Shown: piece by piece, positions 1 through 12,525 of the stretch
How the letters are laid out: each line of letters opens with the position of its first letter
How positions within the stretch are numbered: position 1 is the stretch's first letter
Source: Pagrus major
Taxonomy: Eukaryota > Chordata > Actinopteri > Spariformes > Sparidae
Reading direction: 5' to 3'
Assembly (NCBI RefSeq): GCF_040436345.1
Contig: NC_133220.1
Location: 6,574,436 to 6,638,435, forward strand
DNA length: 64,000 nucleotides
Notes under the pieces: generated by a model
Told to the model about the DNA's origin: nothing
Database searches by the model: none
The model's input: the letters and a program-made list of their open reading frames with translations, nothing else
Position numbers and translations under genes: made by a program

Positions 1-635
1 GTCAGCAGGGTGTTTTCAGAGCACAAACCAGATACAATCACCCTTTAAAACATGTCACCTATTAAACTGACATTTATTTGTAGTTTTCTTGAGGTCAAGT
101 GATGAATTAAAGTTAAACATTTACTCTCTTTTAGCTCTGTTTTTGGTCTCTACCAGCTCCTGAGGGATACAATCTGTCTCTTTAGCTGCTAAATGCTCCA
201 CACTGTTTACCAGCTAGTCTCTCACTGATTGTGTCTGCTGTGTGCTTGTTAGCAGGAAGTGTACTGAGGGGTTTTTACATGCTCTTCTCTGAAAACAGCT
301 TCCAGCTTCCTCAGAACACGTGGCTCTGAGAGCAGTGACACTCAACCAAAACAGCAAAGTCCTGACAGATAAACAAAGAGCTGAAACTCGCTATAAGAAA
401 AGATGTACGTTGTGTGGAATCCACCTCACCGTGCAACATCAACACTGAGCTCTAAATATCCGCGTGTTTGTGTTTTATCATTTCCCAGCATGTGGCCCGG
501 TCCCCCCGTACGAGCCTCGGAGCTTCTCCCTGTTCAGTACTGATAGAAGATAAAGTCCACTGTGTCAGCCGGACGTATAGAATATAACACAACACTCCCA
601 AACTGAACTGGGGCCGTTGCAAGAGCAGGTTTACT

Positions 636-930
636 GAGGCCTTGTCCACACGTACACGAGTATTTCTGAAAACAAAGCTTTTTCTATGCATTTGGGCCTT
701 CTGTACACACGTAAACGGCATTTCAGGTCACTGAAAACCCAAACGTGTCGCGTCTCCAGGGCGGGGACCGTCCCACGTAAGAAGGCGTCAGGGGTCTGCG
801 GCAATGGCGCTAACCCAGCCTTTGGCCACCGTGCTTTGGTGTGCACTTGACAGACAAAAATGTGTCTTTTTACAGACAAAAGCATGGAAAAGCATGTGCA
901 ATTGCAGTTTTCTGCCATTTTGTCACCATT
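636..930. repeat. dispersed teleost repeat, copy 1
   Basis: The stretch begins with a CCACACGTACACG-type phrase followed by fragments such as TTCTGAAAAC and CACACGTAAACGGC. It matches my recollection of a common interspersed teleost repeat. A second, more diverged fragment with the order CATCCACAGG...GTGTGGACCAGGC lies at about 6305-6440. The ends are not resolved by eye, and the class (probably a non-autonomous DNA transposon) is inferred. Confidence 0.4.
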
Positions 931-1162
931 TAATGATGGAATACTGTGTTTTGGTGTGAATAAAAAAAGATCATTCAGTCAAACTGCTTCTTGGAACAGA
1001 CCCAAGGTATTTAGAATAGACGGGTCATTACGTCAATGAATCTCACTTTGGGTCCAGACTGTGGTGACAACAAAACACGCTTAAACCCAACGTATCTACG
1101 TCATGTGACGTCTGAGGAAGAAATGGCTCCAGAAAATGAAAGAGCACACTTCAGAGAGCAGG

Positions 1163-1292
1163 TTAACCACTGATTTTATCGACACCTCGTTCCTTTCCTC
1201 AGATTTGTGTAGGAAAGGTTTCTGTTCGCGCTGCTGCTCACGGTGTAATTGCAGCCCTGTCAATCTTTTTGGGAAAAAAAATCAGTGGTTAA
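1163..1292. mobile_element. short piggyBac-like MITE with TTAA flanks
   Basis: A perfect inverted repeat is visible: AGGTTAACCACTGATTTT at 1160-1177 and its exact reverse complement at 1278-1295. Read as a transposon, TTAA target duplications at 1163-1166 and 1289-1292 enclose a 122-base element whose ends begin CCACTGATTTT. TTAA duplication and termini starting CC are hallmarks of the piggyBac superfamily. The element is far too short to encode a transposase, so it would be a non-autonomous MITE. The extra AGG/CCT symmetry outside TTAA may be chance. Confidence 0.6.
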
Positions 1293-3649
1293 CCTACTTT
1301 ATCAAGTGTGTTCTCTTATTTTCTGGAGGCATTTCTTCATCAGAAGTCACACAATGTAGATTTGTTGGGTTTTAGTGCGTCTCTCCCATTGACTTCAAAA
1401 CAGCCGTCACCACAGTTTGGCACCAAAACAGGATTCACTGTCGTACTGACCCTTCCTTCTTTTCCAGATTCCTTGGAACAGACATCTGAACATGCAGCAT
1501 AATCACGACTCTCTCTGTGTCGTCTTGTTTGTGTGCTCTCTGCAGCCGCCAAAGATCATTTGTGAGGGAAGAACCTCCACTCTGTAGTGTTCTTGTAGTC
1601 TCAACAACTCCAACAGAGTGATACGTCATTTTCTGGAGAACCACTTCACCGTGACACCACCGCCGGGAGCTCAGGAGCTTCTCATTGTGATGACGGACCA
1701 CTGTTGCATTTGTTTGAGTGCCAGGTGCAAGAAGTCAGGCTTGTTTGAGCAGGTTTTCAATGAAAATCCTGGTTCTCCTGAAGCTTCTGGTTTTCTGAGG
1801 AGAAAGGGAACTGGAACAAATCACAATCGTTGTCTCTCGTGTTGTGTTTTAGGGCGTGTTTTCACCTCGACCGTCTGAACCCTCGCTGAGTCGGGACACC
1901 CCCCCCCACAACTGTCATTTGTCTGAGTAAAATGCTCACGGCCTCGGGAGGCAGAACAAGAATTTCCATTTCACACTTGGGTGGAATTCCAGATTGGCTG
2001 AGCTCACCCCACAGGGCCCTTTCAATGGCCTACATTATGCCAAGCAAAGTCAATCATGTGGAAGGAAAACACGGGAGAAAAGCTTCCTGCATATACCGAA
2101 TGTAGCTCCGCAGTTTCGTTTTAGGCATTCAGCCGACTACTCCCATCAGGGTGAGTTATGCAGAGTGAAAACGCGAGAATAAATCTTCATCCTCCTCTTC
2201 CAAGTGTTCTTAAAACAATAAGAAGAAGTTGCAAAGTGCAACGATATAAATTATACGAGAGGAGACCTTTTTAAGGATCGAATCTGATGGCAGCTGACTG
2301 ATGTTTTTACGCACGGTGCCTCACAGTGTTATGAGTGCATACATTCAACTCAGCCCCCTGCAGTCCTGGCGGCGGTCCATGTTTGGAGCCAGATTTTCCA
2401 AACCTTCTCCTGCTGATCCACAGGGAGTCTTGTCTTTGTGAAGCCCTGCATGCTGTGCCACATATATGCACTCTGCTCATTTTTCAGATATCAGGTTACA
2501 CTGGTGCACAGCAATAACTGGGTCATCGGAGCGAAATGCAAGAATCAAAGCAACATTATACAGAGACAGGGGTTAAAGGAAGTTAAAGAGAGGAGGGTCG
2601 ATGTTATAGTTCAGGTCTGAATGTAAAGCACCCAGTTCAGTTGGATAATCACCTCCATGTGCAGCATGGAAAGATCTGGGGCGGCAGTCTGACTGTCATC
2701 AGTAACTTTTGTGTGAGTCCCAGCCGTGAGCTGAAGCGTCCACAGGCACTTCAGGCAAATAATGCAAGTTGTTGACTTGCTGTAGATTGTATGATTTAAC
2801 GATTATTATGTCAGAAATCTAAAATAGTGTGTCAGTTGTTGCTAAAATGTCTGCTAACAGCACTAATATAAAGGAAACACAAGCGAAACATCAGTAAGGG
2901 ATCAACATTTTGACCCTTGCAGGTTGCAACAAAGAAAAACAAGTGCTTACTCTTGTCTTGCAATAAGCATCGTGATTGTGAGTTGTTTTTCCCGGTGTAT
3001 GCCTGCATACTTAATGTGGCCTGAAGAATGAAAATGTACATCCACTTGACAGATCTTTGAGCACTTACGAGTTCACCATGTAAACATAACAGCAAAGCGA
3101 TCTAGCAGCTGTGCGACGTGCCAGAAGACGTCTCTGAGACGTCTGGCAGGGGATCCTTTGAGTCCTGTCTCTTGCGAGGTGGCGTCTCCATGGATCAGAC
3201 TTGTTCTGACACATCCTGTGATGCTTGATGGGATATTTTGGAGGCAAAGTCAAGTGGCAGCCTCTTGAGTGCCAGCATCCAACGTTCTCCAGCAGAACAT
3301 TGCATCGTAATATTGTGGCTGATTGGTGTTTAACCGAAGAGAAACTGCAGCTCTTTAAATAAAATCTGCTGTTTTAATAATTCACCACCGTTATTGGCTG
3401 ATTTCCTGTGGAGAAAGAGACAAATGAGAATGTATAAATGAGATCTCAGTCGAATCAAATGAGCCAAACAGACACCAGATGAAATTGTACTCGCATCACG
3501 AAACAACCAATTAGTTCTGAAGCTCAAACTTTTATCAGCTGAAAGATCAAGATCGAGTCTCTGCCTGCTGCGAAGTGATGGAGCTTCAGATCGCTGCTGT
3601 TCCGAGACCGAATGCATCAACATCGAGAGTGTGAGAAGTGATAGTCGTG

Positions 3650-3651
<2 letters not shown>

Positions 3652-3700
<49 letters not shown>
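3652..3700. repeat. (TG)n microsatellite
   Basis: Uninterrupted TG dinucleotides over about 49 bases. Frames through it encode only Cys-Val or His-Thr runs and are not genes. Confidence 0.97.
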
Positions 3701-3702
<2 letters not shown>

Positions 3703-3837
3703 TGGAAGTTGTTCTTTGCTGGATTGAACCCGCTGGCCCGACTCCCTACAGGGCCACAGGGTATCGAATACAACACACACACTCACACACACACCAACAG
3801 GTTCTCACTGTGATCTTTATTCTTGTTTTCTTGTAAG

Positions 3838-3838
3838 T

Positions 3839-3903
<65 letters not shown>

Positions 3904-3912
3904 GTGTGTGTG
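3838..3912. repeat. (TG)n microsatellite
   Basis: About 75 bases of TG with a single C interruption near 3899. It lies 140 bases from the previous TG tract. Confidence 0.97.
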
Positions 3913-5899
3913 AAAGCCTGAGAATTTCAAAACAGAAAAACAAAGGACAGAATAAAAGGACAGTAATGTAGCAGGTGGACGGACACATGATAGGTTTACA
4001 GAGACTTCAGTCATTTCTTGTTTCATCTTTTGCCTTTTCTCACACTTTAAATGCAGTTTTAAAAAACAAGATCAGTTACAGCCTTTCTTAATGTAAGCAC
4101 CTGTTACTGTGATGTTTCTATTTTTGTCCCATCATCGTGGCTCTTTTGTTTACTCCACACAAACCAGAGATGTAAACTGAATGACTTCCTGTTTAGGGGA
4201 CATTTTCCTGGGGAGAGGCTACCTAAGCTACCTATTAATATCCCACTTAAACCCGCTAAGATCAGTCTGTTGTGTGCAATGGGAACATGCATGGTCAATT
4301 GACTCTGCCGAGGTGATGACGCATTAGTAACATCCGGTGGTGGCGTGTAAATTAAGAAGGAATTTGGGAATTACTGGACACAGTGTCGGAGGTGGAGCCT
4401 TGTTCATTCCTATGAAAGATGCTCAGTGGTGTTTTGAAGCTAAAAAAGCTCGACTTCCCCGCTATGAAAATAAGCACGGCTCTGATGCAGGTGACCTAGT
4501 TTAACGTTTTTTTTTAAATAGTCACTCAACTCAGCTGCAGGATGCTCAAAATGTCCCCCAATCAGAAAGAACAAAAGGCAGCAAACAAATCTCAACAGGT
4601 GCAGAGCTTCTGGCTGATAATCTGTCAAACTGAGGTCTGCGGCACAGCTCACCTCAAGGCGTGCCGTTCCCCACCTCTCTTAAGCCTTTAACAAAGGGCG
4701 CCGTCACACCCTGATTAGCTCTGAGGAGAAGCTGCTCTCATTAATTAGGTGTCAGTCAGTCTCCACACCTGCAACAGCAGATCTGAATCCACTGCAGTCA
4801 GTCCAGAGGGATCTGAGATACTCTGCTTAAGTAAAAAGACAGAAGTGTTAAATAATGAGGCTGCTGCAAGAGAATATTTTTAATCGTAACAACTTACTGC
4901 TGTAATTTACTGCAGGTTTTTAAATAAGCAACTGCTAATAGCTTATTTTTTAAAAGTTTAGTTTAACTGGAGATCTCATCAGATCCTTTAAGTAACTTTC
5001 AGGCAGTACTTTAAAGTTGTAACAGCTGTAAGACCCTGAGGCACCGTAAAGACGTGCAAAGTGCATCCTTCCTCATCTCCTGCTGAATCCATCAGAGTCC
5101 ACAACTCTTAACTGAGAAGGTTATAGCCAACGCAGACACCTCGGAGAAGTACTGTTGAGTCCATTGTGCGACTAATGAAAACCCTTTGGAGTCATCAAAA
5201 AATTCCAGTGATTTAAAAGATATGCTGAGCTGTCAGTGTAGCTACACACGTACACGTTTAAAATACCTACAAATGGACTCTGGTTCTGAGACACAACTAC
5301 TGGTGTTTTTTATTTCTGTGACAAATCTGGTGAATATTGTGAGGACGTCAAAGCAGGATGCAAAGAGAGACAACACGGACCAGGAAAGCCAAATGGCAAG
5401 CACCCAAAGGTGGCAGAAAAGGCAAAAAGAAAAATGCATGCAGACGAGCAAAAAACATGAAGAGGTTGAATTCATGAGGAGGCTGAACCACTAAGGCTGA
5501 CAGGCACTACTGACAATCTGACATGAGGTTGAGAGCAGGAGGACAGGTGTATATAGACAGAGGCTGATTAGAGGGGACGAGGGACAGGTGAGCAGGCAGG
5601 TGGTTATCAGGTGATCTTTGTCTGGCAAGAAAAGCTGCCAAAGTTACCAAAGACGCTGCCACAGAGAAGAATTGGTATCATCTTGGATTAGATTAGAGAT
5701 TTACAGAAAAAAGAGTAAAACTAATACATTTTAGCCTGATTTCATCCTTATAAAACAGGTCCAGGTGCTGTATAAATACTGTGAACGTATCAGAACCTAA
5801 ACACACAGTTTGTATGCCAACCCAGAATAAATGTGAGCTAAGTGAGTGTCTGCAAAACCACAGATAAGTTCACACCTAACGTGTTTTGATTCCTCTCTT

Positions 5900-6080
5900 A
5901 TCACAATTTGGTTAAGGTGAGGAAAACATCATGGTTTGGCTAAAAAATACCTGTTTTTGTCCCCACAAAAAACATTTGGAGAATGCCCGACAGTTTTGTC
6001 ACCACAAAAACAGCTGGAAATGTCTCCAGGTCTCCTTTAAAAACTATCCAGTAGTGCGACTCAAAACTGCATTGACCGTT
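5900..6080 (+). repeat. dispersed repeat family A, copy 1
   Basis: This copy shares the ordered words GGTTAAGGTGAGGAAAACAT, AAATACCTGTTT, and CACAAAAACAGCTGGAAATG with three other places in the window: 10140-10450 and 24540-24825 in reverse, and 28060-28340 forward. The shared phrase order shows one interspersed family. Ends and class are not determined. Confidence 0.6.
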
Positions 6081-6863
6081 TGGCAGCCTTGTTGGCCTCT
6101 ACTACGGTTGTGATGTCACAAATATACAGTAACCGCCCTCAAACATTATCTAGTAGACACCCAAAATGAAAATACGAGCCTGAAAGTGAGCATAATATAA
6201 CCTTTAACACCCTGAAATATTACCAACATTGATTTTGTTTTAGTCCCTGCGTTAAAACACAACCCTCCCTCCTTTGAATTTCACACTGTAGCTTCGGTAT
6301 CAGGCCTCATCCACAGGTATTTCTTAAAACGCTGTTTTGATCTTTTGTTTGTAGGTAAGATTATTTCTGAAACGGGGCTGAAACGCTCGTCTGTACTGAT
6401 ATCGTTTGCTACGTGTGGACCAGGCCCGGCCTCGGCCATGTCATCAGAAAATCGTTGACATATTTCAGCTTTAAATTTCTAACAAACGTCCACCCAGTAG
6501 TTGAGATAAATCCCAATCTGCTGCAACAGAACCTCTGGGTATCGTATAACACATCTGCTGTGAGCATCTTCTCTTCCAGGTCTCTGCTGAACGTATTAAC
6601 TTATTAAATCAACAGTCTGAAGCTGCAGCACACGGACAGATAAAACCCGACAGACGCTTTAGACTCAACACGCTTCAGACGGTCATTTATCAGGTAGAGT
6701 CGTCTCAGAAGAGTTGTCAGAGTGGTTAGAGAGCCACTGTAAAATATGTACAAATGTCAGGTTTAGTTCCAGGATGTTTGTCAACGTGCGACGCAGTGAG
6801 TTATGTTCAAGAGCTCTGGAGAAACGTCTGTAAAAGTGTGTGTCTGTACAGTTATACTATATA

Positions 6864-6865
<2 letters not shown>

Positions 6866-6901
<36 letters not shown>
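6866..6901. repeat. (TG)n microsatellite
   Basis: Pure TG tract of about 36 bases. Confidence 0.95.
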
Positions 6902-6902
<1 letters not shown>

Positions 6903-8278
6903 TACAGCCTGTTTGCTGCTCAGTTTAAGTGGTGTTGACAGCAGTCTAATGGAGGAGACGACCGTGGAGAGTTACTGTGATTACAAACCCAGAAGTTTTC
7001 TCTCATCATCCTCCTCTTCCTCTCCATTTCCTCCTCTTCCTCGTGTCCCTCACATCACAGAGAGGAAAAGGCAGCGACGTATTAGCAGCGAGGAGGACAG
7101 AGTATTGCAGAGACTCAGCGATGTCTCTTATCTGTCTTTCGTCCGCAGAGACAGAAACACACAGACAGGCCGATGAGAGACGGATGAAGAGAGGAAGAAA
7201 AATGGGGATTCGCTCTTTCTCTCCTCTCTGCAGTGGAAATAAAAAAGGCCACAGAGAGGCCGGGAGTCAGACAGAGAGAAGAAATAAATCATGAATGAGC
7301 TTCAGATTGAGAAAAATCATGTGGAGAGACACACACGACGTCCATGTTGGATTTAGATCAGTTTAGAGAAAGATGTAAACAGATCCAAACTGACACACGT
7401 CTGCTTTCACTTTCTATTATTACTGTGTCGGCCTGATTGTCCGTGCTGTCATTTCACTATGGTGGTCTGTTCATAGTGTCCTCCCTGGAAGACAGATCCT
7501 TCATCTGTTGCTCATCTTTGTTCACCGTTTACGTCCACGAGCAGCTCCTTTCTAAACAGCGCTTTCTTTTTATTCAAAATAATTGATTGTTCTACATTTA
7601 AATGTCTGGAGCCAAAATTGTCAAATCATATTTTTGTTGCTTTTTGTGAGATGATATAAATGTAACTGATTGTGTTAAACGGGAATATGATGTCATCTCG
7701 TATCGATCGCAGGCTCCTGTATCGAATCGAATCGTGTCAGACTTTGTGATATCCGCAAATATCGTATCGTTGTCCGAAGAATCGATATAATATCGTATCT
7801 TGATGAAACTTAGTGATGTACACCCGTATTTCCCAGCTGGCTACATGATGTTTTATTGTTTATTGCAGGTGGTGACCCAACAATTCATATAAACTGGTCT
7901 TTGTAACATAAAAACAAATCATTTTTTGGAATTAATTTTGACCTTTGCTCGTTGATATTAAAGGAATGGACAGAATAAATAGGAACACCTGTCAGGATAA
8001 CACAATACAACTTAACAGTGCTGCAAAATCAGTCTCAAAAATGACAATTAAATTAAATCAACACCTCTCTACGTCAGTGTCAACAAGTTGGTTTCGTCAG
8101 CTTGCTGTTTCTTTCTTATCATATTGATTGTCTGTATGTGTACTGCAGCACAAATTACCGGGACCAATAATAAATTGACTCCACTTGACTTATAAATGTG
8201 AAATGTTTTCAGTTTAATTTTCCTCTTCTTTGAACAGCAGAAACCAACAAGTTGTGTCTTCATCTCTTGTTGTTTCAG

Positions 8279-8367
8279 AGCGTTAAGTGAAGATGAAGTG
8301 ACACCCTGAAGATCTGCTGACGACCTCACAGCTCGGATGTTTCCATCGGACGAAACGCAACAGAAAA
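8279..8367 (+). other. ripor3: possible untranslated first-region exon of ripor3
   Basis: A pyrimidine-rich acceptor (CTTGTTGTTTCAG) precedes 8279 and a good donor (AAAA/GTGAGTGA) follows 8367, so the 89-base segment has exon-like borders on the ripor3 strand. It would lie upstream of the start-codon exon at 20365, which itself begins one base before the ATG directly after an acceptor. At least one untranslated 5' exon must therefore exist upstream. The segment carries small upstream ATGs out of frame with ripor3. Assignment is inference from splice signals alone; no transcript evidence is visible. Confidence 0.25.
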
Positions 8368-10139
8368 GTGAGTGACTCGTTTCTCGTTTCTGGTTTTTCT
8401 GCCTGTGAACCTCGGCGGGTCTTCCTTGGCGTTTTCGTGCGATTTCTCAACACTTCAGTTCACAGTGGATCTCTGTCTGTTCAGGATGCTGCGTGATGAA
8501 AGTCTGATAAACATAAACAGCCTGGATTTTAAGTGTGATCCGCATCTAGATGCCAAAGTTATCATGAACATATCTCACATAACTCCACACTCAGCTGTTT
8601 ATTGATGAACGTAATCAGATAAGGATTATGATCGTCGACGTGCCAGAACACACAGATGTGGACGGTCACTGTATCAGTCTGTACGAGCGTGTTGGAGTCG
8701 GCAGATGTTTTTCATCTTCAGTAGAAGTTGCGTATGTGAACATCTCAGTGTTTGTGCATGTGTGTGTTGGAAAGTCCAGATGTTTGTATCTTTTGAGGAC
8801 TTGTTGAAGCCCGGCATGTGTGTCTGTGTGTGTGTGTGTGTGTGTGAGAAGAGCCCAGATGTTTGTATCTCCTCAGGAAAATAGAGATGAACGCCGTGTG
8901 TGAAGAGTTCATGTCAACAGATTTAAGGGATTCGGTTACTTTAGAGGCTTTTAATCTTTGCTCCGGCTCAGCCTAAACACACAGGAAACCTGGATATCAC
9001 CACATAACACAACACACAGCGGGGAGGAGGAGGAGGTGGGGATGGAGGTGAACGACGGGCGGAGAGACGAGGGAGGTCTGCAGAACGAGTTAAAACTGAG
9101 AGAAACAGAGTCGGAGGAAAGACAGAGAAGAGATGCAGACAAATAAAGTGGTGGAGGCGAGGAAGAGATAAAGAAATGTGAGAAAATGGAAAAAGGGATG
9201 AGGAGACACACGAGCGACGTGAAAGGTGAAGCCAGAGGAGTGACAGCTGCAGAGGAGGACGACTCCTCCAACACTCGCTCTCTTCTTTCCTTTAACCTAC
9301 ATCTTTTTTTCTTATTTCCTGTGGAAGAAGTGAACACTGTCTGTCCTCCTCTGTCCCCTTTTCAACATTCACTTTATTCAAAGGCCTTCTTTTACATACT
9401 GTACTCGTTCCTGGAGAGTATGAGGAATGAAATCACTTTCTGGCTGCTTGTGACAACAACCAGCAAATGGAAAGACGTGTGTTTCACCTCATAAAGTAAT
9501 GAATTAGAGGTCGTTTATTCATTCAAAAAACTCTGAGGTCACTCTGAGGTCAGTTTTAATTCCTAATTGCTGCATTAAAGGCTGCAGAAGTTAAATGTTA
9601 AGTATTTTCCCGCATCTTAAAGTCGATTCTGGAGAAAGACACCGATGCTTTGCGTTAGAATTTTGGGCTGAAAACACAGAATTTCTTTTCCTACCTTCAA
9701 GTACAGTTTAACCCAGTGATGTAAAAGCAGCCTTTGACTGTAATAATGGTGCATAAACAGAATAAATGTGATACAGTAACCAGAAATGTTGCTGAAATCG
9801 TCCCACGTGTTGGCTGCAGTCGTCTGAGCGACTTGTGGAGCTCCTCAACTCTGAAAATGTTGGAGCATATTTTCAATTCAACATCAATTTTCCTAAAAAC
9901 TGACCAAAATAAATATAAAAATTGTAAATAAAACTCCAAAGTGGTGCTTTAACTGTTCCCCTCACGTCCTGCCATTGCTCAGTCTGAACAGTTGCAATGC
10001 ATTCTGGGCCAATTCTTGCCAGTGTAGTATACATGAGGGTATTTATCACGTACACAAAATCTGCATACTGTGTGTACTCAACCTTGAAGGGGTTGTACAT
10101 TAGTAGGTGACTTTCTTAGGAGAAGTGCTCATGAACAAG

Positions 10140-10450
10140 TCTGTGAACATAATCTGAGAGAAAAAGATTTTTCTGTGCTTTTTTTTTTATTTCAAGGCAT
10201 GAAAAACAGAACTGAAAACAAAAGTTTGTCACTTCTAACAAAGATGTTGGGACTTTCCCAGCTGTGTCTGTGGTGACAGAACCAAGTATCTTTATGCAAA
10301 AACATGATCTTTTCCTAAATCTGACCAGATCATAAGCACAGTGTTGGCACAACATGAGATTGAAGAGCTAAAGAAATGTTAAGTTTCAACATAAACGTGG
10401 TTTGCAGAAACGTACAATACCAACATTTATTCTGGCGATTGGGTTGTTGT
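10140..10450 (-). repeat. dispersed repeat family A, copy 2
   Basis: Read on the minus strand it gives GTGCTTATGATCTGG, then AGGAAAAGATCATG and a CCACAGACACAGCTGG phrase. These match, in order, the copies at 24540-24825, 28060-28340 and 5900-6080. Frames here that resemble frames in the 24.6 kb copy do so because of this repeat. Confidence 0.6.
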
Positions 10451-12460
10451 GACTGATACGATAAAGATTCCCCAAACATCCTCTATCACGTTTCCCCCCC
10501 AAAGTCTTTTGTGTCTTTTGTTTTTTTGTCTATTTCATCGTTCTTTCCTGACACGCCCGTCCCGTCTCTCCTCTCCAAACTAAATCTAAACATTTTGACA
10601 GAGCTGAATGTTGAAAGCTGGTGTTAACAGAGCTCCAGCTCGCTGCTAATTCACTCCCTTAAAACAACAATTGATCAGATGACCTGAAAACAAAACCTCA
10701 TCATACCACAGCGATGTGTTATCACCGCTTATAAATCAAATGCCGTAAGATGTTTGGTTTGTCCAGCAGCCACTAAATACCACAGTGACTCTGTCAGGTG
10801 TGATTATATTTAAACTATTTATACCATGATCATCCCGTCGTCCTCGTCCTCGACCTTTGACCCATATGCATGTCATAAGTTGTGATGTCTCAATGCAAAA
10901 CTTCACTAAGAGACTTTCAGCATCAAGGCTTACCCAGAATACTTTGTGAACAGCTCAAGAAGAAAGATAAACTGCTGCGATGCAACATTAAAGTGGACAA
11001 CGAAGAAGAAAATAGATGTCTGTCCACACCCTTCATGTTGGTGTTTACAGAGAACCCTTTCTCTTACAAAATGTTTTTATAATCTAGTTTACTTTGCCAA
11101 AAATCTAATTGATGCCAGGATTTTCTTCTCTCCGGTCCAGAGGCCTGAAGCATGAAGCAAGAATAACTTAGTCTGGATCTCCTTGGGGTTTCCTGCTTCA
11201 CTGAGATCAACATTAGTCACCATAAAGTGTGTTATCAACAAGCTCACTTAACTCTGGGTTTTTCAGGGCGTACTCACACCATCCCCAGGCACGTTTGACC
11301 CCCAAAGTCCAGTTTGTTTGATTAGTGTGGTTGCTCAAGTACGGGACACTTTCTTGGCCCTGGCACGGTTGGAAGAGGTTTGCTTCGGCACGGTACGGTT
11401 GCTCATGTACGAGCACAAGCACCGGTGCGCAACGTGGACATGAAGGATAATCGTGCGTATTACGGCGCCTTGCATAATCAAGAAATCCAGGAACGTGAGA
11501 CCGCCGTCTATGAGCAAAACAACACAAAATAAGCCACAAAGAAGTCAGTAAAGTGAGTCTTTTTCTCTGTGTTGTTCTCCATTGTGCATCACATACACGA
11601 TATGATGACGTATGTACAAGAGGTAACCGTGCTCAGGCCCGGCTGCAGCCGGAGCGATGTGAGTGGCTTTGTAAATCTTGAAAGAATGAATCAAACTCCG
11701 ACCAGCTGCTGAACACGTATACATTACAACTATGGCCACTGTGTCTGGAATGTGTGTGTGTGTGTGTCTGTGCATGTGTGTGTGCGTGTGTGTGTGCACC
11801 TCATTACAGAGCAGCATAGTTCTTCACCCTCGGGGACATGAGGTCATCTGTGACCTCTGACCTCTCCAAAATTAGCCAATCACGTGTCAGCTGGCACGGA
11901 GCCAGAGGTGACGGGTGTCAGAGACGATCTGAAACTGGAGGAAAACATCCAGAAACAACTTAAAGGGACAGTCCGCCCCCAAAATCAGAAATACATATTT
12001 TCCCTCTTAGTTGCAGAGTTTTGGAGTTATCAGCTCATAAATATGTACTTTTGATTTTGGCATGAAGTTAATCCCTGATTAACAAATGTTTTAATTACAT
12101 TCCCCTTCCCTCTTGTCTCAATGAAGAATCTCTTTGATCCGACGATTTATGACGACTAACTTCGCTGGTACGACTCTCTGCAGACAGAGATTTGTTCGTT
12201 TGCTGCTCGTAATAAGATAAAAGATGTTCTGTGGGTTTTGTTTACTTGGAAATTGAGCAAAGTCTCCGAGGAGCATTCAGAGTAATTTAAAGCTGCCGTC
12301 TTATGATCACAGATGATCTGTGAGTCAGAGAGAGAAGAGAGGAGGGAAAAAAGTTAGAGGGAGACGAAACCAAAAGCAAGAGGACAGATGGGAAGAGGAG
12401 CACAAGATAACATAAAACACGTTTCCAACCGACAGAGAGATGCAGGGAACAAGACCTCAG

Positions 12461-12462
<2 letters not shown>

Positions 12463-12524
<62 letters not shown>
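12463..12524. repeat. (CA)n microsatellite
   Basis: Pure CA tract of about 62 bases. Confidence 0.97.

Positions 12525-12525
<1 letters not shown>

Larger units (their letters stand above)
1..8278. other. gene-free interval upstream of ripor3
   Basis: I see no exon with recognisable protein similarity on either strand in this 8.3 kb. Open frames here are short, unrelated to known families, or made of microsatellite translation (His-Thr or Cys-Val runs). The interval holds TG repeats near 3.65, 3.85 and 6.87 kb, a small piggyBac-like MITE at 1.17 kb, and two diverged copies of a dispersed repeat at about 0.64 and 6.3 kb. A further dispersed repeat lies at 5.9 kb, and an ATCG-rich repeat fragment near 7.69-7.83 kb. 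It could hold distal regulatory sequence, but nothing visible proves this. Confidence 0.6.

Noticed and set aside
3330..3988. Open frames of His-Thr or Cys-Val repeats, also near 12.3, 13.6-14.4, 18.0 and 31.4 kb
   Set aside because: They are translations of (CA)n/(TG)n microsatellites with no flanking protein similarity or consistent splice structure.
6754..7176. A 140-codon frame with a Ser run and a basic segment
   Set aside because: It runs through a TG microsatellite, resembles no family, and has no supporting splice signals.
8951..9337. A 128-codon minus-strand Ser/Pro-rich frame
   Set aside because: It comes from a purine-rich stretch on the other strand and shows low complexity only.
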